64,000 bases of DNA from Viscum album (Eukaryota; Streptophyta; Magnoliopsida; Santalales; Viscaceae): positions 426,795,101 to 426,859,100 of the forward strand of contig OY728130.1 of NCBI GenBank assembly GCA_963277665.1, in the 5' to 3' direction. Of this stretch, positions 56,580-64,000 are shown piece by piece. Position 1 is the stretch's first letter. Each line of letters begins with the position of its first letter. Position numbers and translations under genes: made by a program. The notes below the pieces were generated by a model, which did no database searches, was not told where the DNA came from, and worked only from the letters and a program-made list of their open reading frames with translations.

Positions 56580-58600
56580 TTATTATAGCATTTTGGGGTT
56601 AATCTTTTGAGGTACCAAATTTTCACATGAAATTGTAAATTAAATTTTAACTTTGGTATTAAAATAATATGGTAAATTTTATTTATAACATTGTCTATTT
56701 TTGAATAAGAATATAAAATATAATGTTATTTAATTTTTAAGGTTTATTATTTGAATAAATAGGTGAATGATTTCAATTAACAATTTTTATTCAAATAACT
56801 GATGTGAAAGGACATTTTATGTTAGTTTTCAAATAAATGATTGTAAACCTTAAAAAAATTCTATGTTTGTGTTTCAAACAAACATAATTAAGAATATATG
56901 TTTTCTTTAAAAAAATTAAGAGCGCTAAAAATCCTATATATTTTTTTTCAAAAGATTCAATAATGAAATTAAATCTACAACTAATTAATGTAATATTAAA
57001 TCAGTTTGAAACCATTAAAGAATTAGGTTTGAATAAAAAAATAACATACATAAAATTATTCTTGGAATCATGATATTAATCGATGATATCAGGAACAATT
57101 TAAATATTCAAACATCTAATAATAATTATAGAAATTTTTATATTAATTTAACTATATGTTAGATCAATGATGTATACCCTTTCTTTCATCATCGACAAAA
57201 CACTCCCTCACTCATTACATTCTATGTAGATAAATAACCATCATGGATATTTAGTCTGGATTTGGAATCTAGAAATTAAAAAAAATGAGTGATAAATCAC
57301 AGGAGTGGAATTTTATAAACATGATAGATCGGAAGAAAATGGATGAATTGAATTCCTTTTATATAAATGAAAAAAGAAGGTGAAATGAAATTTATTTTAA
57401 TGTGGTAAAAAAATATGTTGGTGTTATCCAAAAATATAAAATTTTCATATAGCAGGTGATATATTTTTATGGGGGAATGTAAAATAATTTATTAATGATG
57501 TGCAAAAATCATAAGTTCTATGTAATGGTTATATTTTTTACATTAGTAATCAAAATAATAGGCATTTACAATATAAATATTAAGGGATTTCATTATCAAT
57601 TTTTTTTAATAACTATCCTTAAAAATATGTGTATTTCCATAAAAAATGATTGTTATTATCATTTCTTATTTATAAAAATAATAAAAAGTGGGATTTTTCA
57701 TGGGTTTTTAAAATAACCAAAATTATATATATATATATATATTGACATTTAACATCCATTATTTGAATTACTGATACAAAAAGTGGCCTTTTACATTGGC
57801 CATTCAAATAACAAACATTAAAATGTTTTTTTTTCATTACCTTTTCTTATTGGATATTTGAATAACAAATGATTGAACCAAAATTATCCATTTTTATTCA
57901 AATAATCATCCATAAAATTTAATTTCAAATTAATATTTCAGATAACTTATGTTAAAAATATATTTTAAAAAATTGAAATAGAACCAAGAGACTAATACAT
58001 TTATTTTAATGAGTAAATTTATATATTATGTCAAAAAAATATCAATTGAAATGATAATATCCAAATATGATGGCTGAAATTATTTTTTCTGATAGAAAAT
58101 GAAAAAAGAGGGTAAGGTGTTATTGATTCGAAGGAGGGAATGATAAATGTGTGGGAAATAACCAAAAATATAAAATTTTCATATACTTAAATGTTACATT
58201 TTTCAAAAAGAATTGAAAACATTTTGGGCGCTATTTGAAAAAATTATTCTTTATTTATTAGAATTATATTTTTTTACATTGGTTTTAAAAATAACTGACA
58301 TATAAAATAAAAATATAACGGGTTTTAAATTTTTTTTTGACATAATTAACATTAAAATGACTAAAATATTTTATTTTGATGTTGATTATTTAATAACTGA
58401 TTCTAAACCCTTCAGTATCAATGTTTCAACATTGGTTGTTGAAATAAATTATATTAAAATTTTAGAACTGAAGGGTTTCATATTAATTATTGAAATAACT
58501 GATGTTAAAAACCATTATGTCTAGGTTTTGAGTCTATTTATTGAAATATCCAATATTAAAACACATTTAACGTCTGTTATATGAGAATTTTCATTAAAAC
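56580..58600. repeat. Field of diverged short palindromic repeats (CACTA-like subterminal repeats)
   Basis: At least ten copies of a palindrome of about 30 bases, ideal form near ACATTGGTTATTTGAATAAC then TGATGTTA, lie in both orientations, for example at 56775-56850, 57743-57780, 57789-57825, 57848-57872, 57891-57912, 58274-58302, 58375-58408, 58427-58460, 58481-58513 and 58530-58562. Such ACATYGGTTATT / AATAACYGATGT arrays are typical of the ends of plant CACTA (En/Spm) DNA transposons. No CACTA terminus and no transposase were found, so the element type is inferred. The 73-codon frame at 57495-57716 has no domain. Confidence 0.5.
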
Positions 58601-61600
58601 CCTAATGTGAAATCAATATTATCTACTTGTTTTCCATTATTTAGAGTTGTATAAATATTAATTCAATGAACACTATATACTATTATGGTTTTAAACACCA
58701 CAAATGATTGAATCCAATCTACATCCATTAGACAATATAGAATTATGTCTGATGAAGTTGAAAAAAGACCCGGTGAATTAAAAAATTTTCCACAAATGTT
58801 TTTTATAATGAATTGAAAAAATTTCAACCCAAGGATTAAAGGATCTAACGTAATTTTAATGTTCAAAGAAAATATTTAAAATGTGAGAATTTACGATTAA
58901 TGAAATGTTAGTACATCTTTACTAGGAATTAATTTTTTTAGAAATAAAATTCCCTTATGATTCTTGAAACCTCTGGTTGAATATATATATATGTACATTA
59001 TAAAAAATACAAAGCTAAAATTCTGAGTTCTTAAAGTTTAATTAAAATAAAATTAGATTCAATTCTCTATTATCTAATTTATGTAGTACTTATTCTTTCA
59101 TCAATACTCATTACTATACCAATGTAAAAATTATATTAAATGAACTCTAATATTAATATTATTTAGCCAAATCATAAATATTACAGATATTTTCATCGAT
59201 CAGAAAAATAAAACACATTAAATATTAAGATCAATGAATTAAAATAACATTCCATGTTAATTAAACATCAAATCATGTGTATTGTTATTTAAAAAAAGGA
59301 TGTGAAAGTTTTCTTTAACCCAACAATCCGCACAATTTAAATAGTCCCCAAACATGAATGGAAATGGGTATGAATAACTAATTTCTTAAAATAAAATTCT
59401 AGGTTTGGTTTGATTAAAATATATCTGGGATATAATTTCTCTCCCCTTTAAGATTCAACAATAGAAAATGTTAACAAAAAAATTATATTTATGTAAGGAA
59501 ACCATATTTTCCAAAAACCTTTCACCCTTTGTGATTTTTAAAACACAATCCAAAATTATGTGAATGTATTTATTTCAATGTAAAATAAATTATGAATTTA
59601 AAATCATATTGATCGGTATAATAAACTTAATTATTTAATTAAGGATATTACAACCTTGTTAATGTTTCTTTTCTCTCAAACTATTCTATTTTAGGATTTA
59701 TTATGAGTTATCTTTCCCATATATTTTTTTAGTGTGATAATGCCTACTACCTATGATTTTTACTTCATAAGGCCCACATCTTTTATTATTGTACTCATTA
59801 TTTGTCTAATCCATTGAGATTAAAGGGTTATGGATTGTTCAATTTGGTTTTCATAATCTAGTTTACAGAGGGATTTTACAAATATAAAGATAAATTCTTT
59901 CATATGGTTTTATAGTTGATTATATTAAGAGTACTTGTCCTTCAATTTATCCAATCAGTGTGATCAAGGGCATCTGAGGATTGGAAAGTAGACACAATCA
60001 AATGGGATTACAGTCAACGAAAATAAAATATTGTCATGGGGATAGAAATTTTAGGATAATATATTATTTTCTCATTTTATATAAAACAAACTGTTTTATA
60101 TGGATTGGATTTTTTGGGTAAATAATATTATATAGGTTTATCTGAGTTGTTACTCAGTACTATGACCATTTTTTATATTGAAATATGTTTTTTAATTTTT
60201 CTATTATGTTATATTTTGATAGTATTATGGCTACCAAAAAAATTATTTTCTATTTAATATAATGTTTTATGACATTAATTTACTCTAATTTTGTAAGATA
60301 TATCATTCATTAAACTCAAAATTATAGTGGGGAAAAACATTTAGTCATTTCTAAGACTAAAATTTACACCTAATATTTTTCTATATCTCTAAACCATTTG
60401 TAATGACTATATAGAACATATCATAGTGATCGTGACTATGGTTTTTTGAAATAGATAGAGTTATTATTGGAAACAAATATGTTTTAATGGTGATGAAATT
60501 TGAAGATACCTTGTACCAAAATAAGGGACCATTTCTATGGTCTATTCCTTTTAAAGAAATATTTTTACAATGTACTTATATCAAATATGATTAAAAAAAC
60601 AAAAACGTTATATATAAGAATTAATTTTAATGTTTACTAGATTAGATGTTGAATAAAGAATAACTACACCATGGTAAATATCATGGTGATGAAGGATGAA
60701 ATACATAATCTCATGTAAAATATGAATGGAATAAAATTTTATTCATAGTAAAAAAAATTACAAGAAATTTTTTCACATAATTTATATGGGGAATAAGTCA
60801 TCTCATTGTAGTGGAAAACCATTCAAATAAATATTGTTTATATTTTTATTGTCCAAAACAAGTATAATGTATGTAGTTTGTCCTAGATTAATTTTTTTAC
60901 TTGATTTTATAAAAATAAAATTAACAATCTAAAAAAATGTTATGAAATAGGTAATGAAACCCATTTTTACACTGATCCATAGATATTAAAATTATTGATA
61001 TGGAAACTAATAGTAAATGGATTTCATTTAGACCAATTTTGGATTTTGGATATTTAGATGAATTTTTGAAACATTCTATAGTGAATGTTGTACGCACATT
61101 TATTTTGGTCAACTCAATATTAAAACTTTGGATTCCATTATTTGAGGAATGATCTAATAATGGGAGTGGAAACAATTTGATATTTATATATGGTAGCATA
61201 TTTTAATACCTTTGTGTTTATCAAAAATCCCGTAGAAGGAACATAGTTTTTTGACATGTACTAGTAAATTTTTCAAAATGAGAAAGGATGATATATAATT
61301 CATCATAACATATTTCAATTGAAGAAATGTGATCATGACTTGATATATTATTGAAACCATTATAATTATATATTATTTACTATTATATGAATAATTTTAT
61401 CATAATAAAATTATAAATTTATTAAACATTATTAGAATATTGAAAGTTATTCATTGTGAGGTTTTTGAACATTACAAATAATGCATGAGATCAAGAATTT
61501 TAAAATCAATAAATTTATTCATATTGGTGCATTTACACACTACTGTGTACATTCAATTAGGATATATATCAAATTGGGTGAACTAAGAAAAATAATGTCC

Positions 61601-64000
61601 CTTTTATATAATTTTAATTACTTTCATATAATAGTAAAATAATATTTCTCATCTATTTGAAAGGTCACATCATTTTAAAAGAAAAATAATAACAAAGGAT
61701 TTATTTTAGAAAACTTTAATCAACCTACCTCTTTGTTTATAATATCTAATATGATTTTAATACACATTTTTTAAGGGAAAAATATGTTTTAGTTAGTTTT
61801 TATATCATAACTAATTTAATATGTAATGTCTAATAAAAAATCTATTTCATTCATTGATATAAATAAATTTGAATTATAAATGAATCATATGAAACATTAC
61901 TCCAAATATATTGGTATATATGTACACACTAGAGTGATGCATAAATTTTTATTTGTGACATAGTGAGTGGATCCCTCACTGAAAATGATCTCAAGGTGAA
62001 TGACATGAATTCGATTGGGAAACATTATCTAGGGAGAGTTGTTTCTATAATTGAGTTCATAATGACGATGTATTTCAAATTCTCAATATCCAGTTTGACG
62101 ATGTTTCAAGTTATTTATATAGGAAATTCAAATGTTAAGAAAGTTATACTCCATGTTCTATAAAATAGTAAAGTGATTTTAAAATATTACCAACAAAATA
62201 AATTATTACATTATTCAATTAAGAAAATAACATAATGAATGATATTTAATGAAACAAAAAATTAATTAAATATGAGATCATTGTGAGTGAAATTATATTA
62301 ATATGTCATTATTTTATTTAAATTTATATGTTTTGATGGAGGGGGAAAGTAATATTAATATATTTTTGTTTTATAAAATTCAAATAATACTTGTTGTGTA
62401 AATAAGACATTTGGATAAGGATGATATGACATTAGAGACAAATTTAATAGATACGTCATTAAATTCTTTGAAACAAATGATCATGAAAGATGAATAATAA
62501 GACAAGTAAGTATATGATATAATTTCATTAAAAAAATTTAAGATCAAAAGTGGGAAATAAAAAAAGAAATTTCAGAATGATTTTTTTTGAGAATAAGACA
62601 ATTTCATGGATGAAATAATAGTTGATGAAGAAGAAGACCACAAGGCCTGGAAAAGATATTTCGGGTTGGTTTTAATTAAATAATCTCAAATCCATGATGA
62701 TTGAGATGAAGATAGAGCTGATATAAAAGGTTTTTTTGGACTCAAGGGGAAACTAAATTCTCCACATGATAAAATTGATGCATGGATAACACTATAAAAT
62801 AAATATGTTACATTATAATTATACATACATAATTATAATTTTAAAACAAATTTATAGGAATTTTAATATATATATATATATATATATTAATTTAAAATAA
62901 TTTTATATATGTATATATTATATTTTTATTTATATAATATGATTGATATATTTTTTAATTTTAACCACTAATAGTTATAATTTTTTTAATGTCAATATAT
63001 AAATATATACAATCATAATTTATATATATTGATACTCATGATTGAACTATTCATAAATTCATATAATAAGGCTTTATTAGTTTTTATGACCACTTAGAAA
63101 TCAAAGATATGATCATTTCAATGACTAATATTGAATTTAATAATGATCCATATATAGATTTTTTCCAGTATTTGATGTCAGTAAACATATTTTCTACATG
63201 TTTTTTAATGTTATTTTTTGGTGTTATGCCTCACGTGGATGGATCATTTATTTTTTTGATATTCTAATATTTAGAATATATCTGATTTTCTACATTTATT
63301 ATATAAAAATTTTTCCTACCCAATGATTTTTTAATATGCTATATATTTATTCTCATTTCTAATTTAGGAACTCATAGTGAAGTTATATATAACAAATTCT
63401 ATTTATAATCATAGTGAACTCATAGTGAAGTTAAATATATTATCATTTTTCATAGAGGGGTATATTTAGTAGGTGGTTGGATTGAATATTTAAATAATTT
63501 TATAAAACAATACATTCTCTATGAAATTTCTTATTAAATGAAAACAGAGGAGATATTTGAAATTAATATAAACAAATGATAATAAATAATTATATTTTAA
63601 ATAAAAATATTGTTCTAAAGGTTCATGAATTATTAATTCACAAAAAGTGAAATATATTTATATAATAACAAAATGAAAATAATGAAACAAAAAATGGATT
63701 TATATACTACAAACATTATGTCCCTTAGATTTGTTTTAGAGAAGTATATTCTAGTTCTATCCCTAAAACATGTTCAATTCTTTTCCCATGAGGTTTAATA
63801 ATCAATGTGCTAACAGAGAAGACTGATTTTATTAATAAATCTTATTTGATATAAAATATTAGATTCAACAAAATCTTACCTCTGAGTCTCCTTGATAAAA
63901 TATTTGATGAAAATTTCCTTACCCTAGGAATTATTTTATGACAAAGTTTGAAAAAAATATATTATAATAGGTAAATTTTAATGATTTTCCATTGAAACCC
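58601..64000. other. AT-rich DNA, no gene recognised
   Basis: About 5.4 kb without a supported gene. A GTTGTTACTCAG motif with flanking CTGAGT at 60145-60160 resembles the LTR hairpin of other elements here, but no LTR ends could be set. A frame of 66 codons at 61963-62163 (+) and a purine-rich stretch at 62570-62700 are unexplained. A (TA)n run lies at about 62866-62887. Confidence 0.45.

Noticed and set aside
61963..62163. 66-codon + strand frame
   Set aside because: Its composition is ordinary for the region and no motif is recognisable; it is too short to support as a gene.

Overview
The window looks like nuclear DNA of a land plant with a large, repeat-rich genome. It is very AT-rich. 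No intact host gene was found on either strand, and nearly everything I can identify is LTR retrotransposon of the Ty3/gypsy type. Several features fit long-LTR chromoviruses (Tekay/Del-like): LTRs of about 3 to 4.3 kb, primer-binding sites resembling the initiator-methionine tRNA type, gag with CCHC zinc knuckles, the order protease-RT-RNase H-integrase, and a chromodomain-like tail ending in a YPxLF-type motif. The species cannot be told from the sequence. Most open frames are chance frames in LTRs or fragments of dead gag-pol.

Layout. (1) 1-30715: three elements nested like dolls. Element A (+ strand, the most decayed) starts upstream of the window. Its 5' LTR end is at 1-1092, its RT to chromodomain run from 23969 to 26860, and its 3' LTR is 26889 to about 30715. 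Element B (- strand, about 1381-23968) sits inside A. Element C (+ strand, 7524-18761) sits inside the RT gene of B, in the middle of the MPFG motif, flanked by a 5-bp target duplication with one mismatch. (2) 31931-35626: a solo LTR (D, - strand) related to the LTR of C, with a perfect 5-bp duplication GTATA. (3) 37323-56233: element E (- strand, perfect duplication TAAAT) with element F (- strand, 41274-50835) inserted in it. A later deletion removed most of E's pol and both ends of F's 5' LTR. (4) 56240-64000: no gene; 56.6-58.6 kb holds a field of diverged short palindromic repeats of the type seen in subterminal regions of CACTA transposons.

All gag-pol copies are broken by stops, frameshifts or deletions, so no element here can move by itself. 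The LTRs of E and F look youngest (about 95% alike in stretches compared by eye), C older (about 88% in the first 125 bases), B and A older still.

The most interesting signal is in the LTRs of F and E. A hairpin of about 66 bases has a constant core (GGAGACGGTATTCCGTACGT-like). It occurs three times per LTR in F and once per LTR in E. The arms differ between copies but stay complementary, which suggests that the fold rather than the sequence was kept. Other observations are lineage-specific minisatellites embedded in LTRs, a TTACTGAG-like motif shared by the LTRs of five of the six families, a CpG-rich block with C and G homopolymers in C and D, and a tRNA-like SINE candidate inside F.
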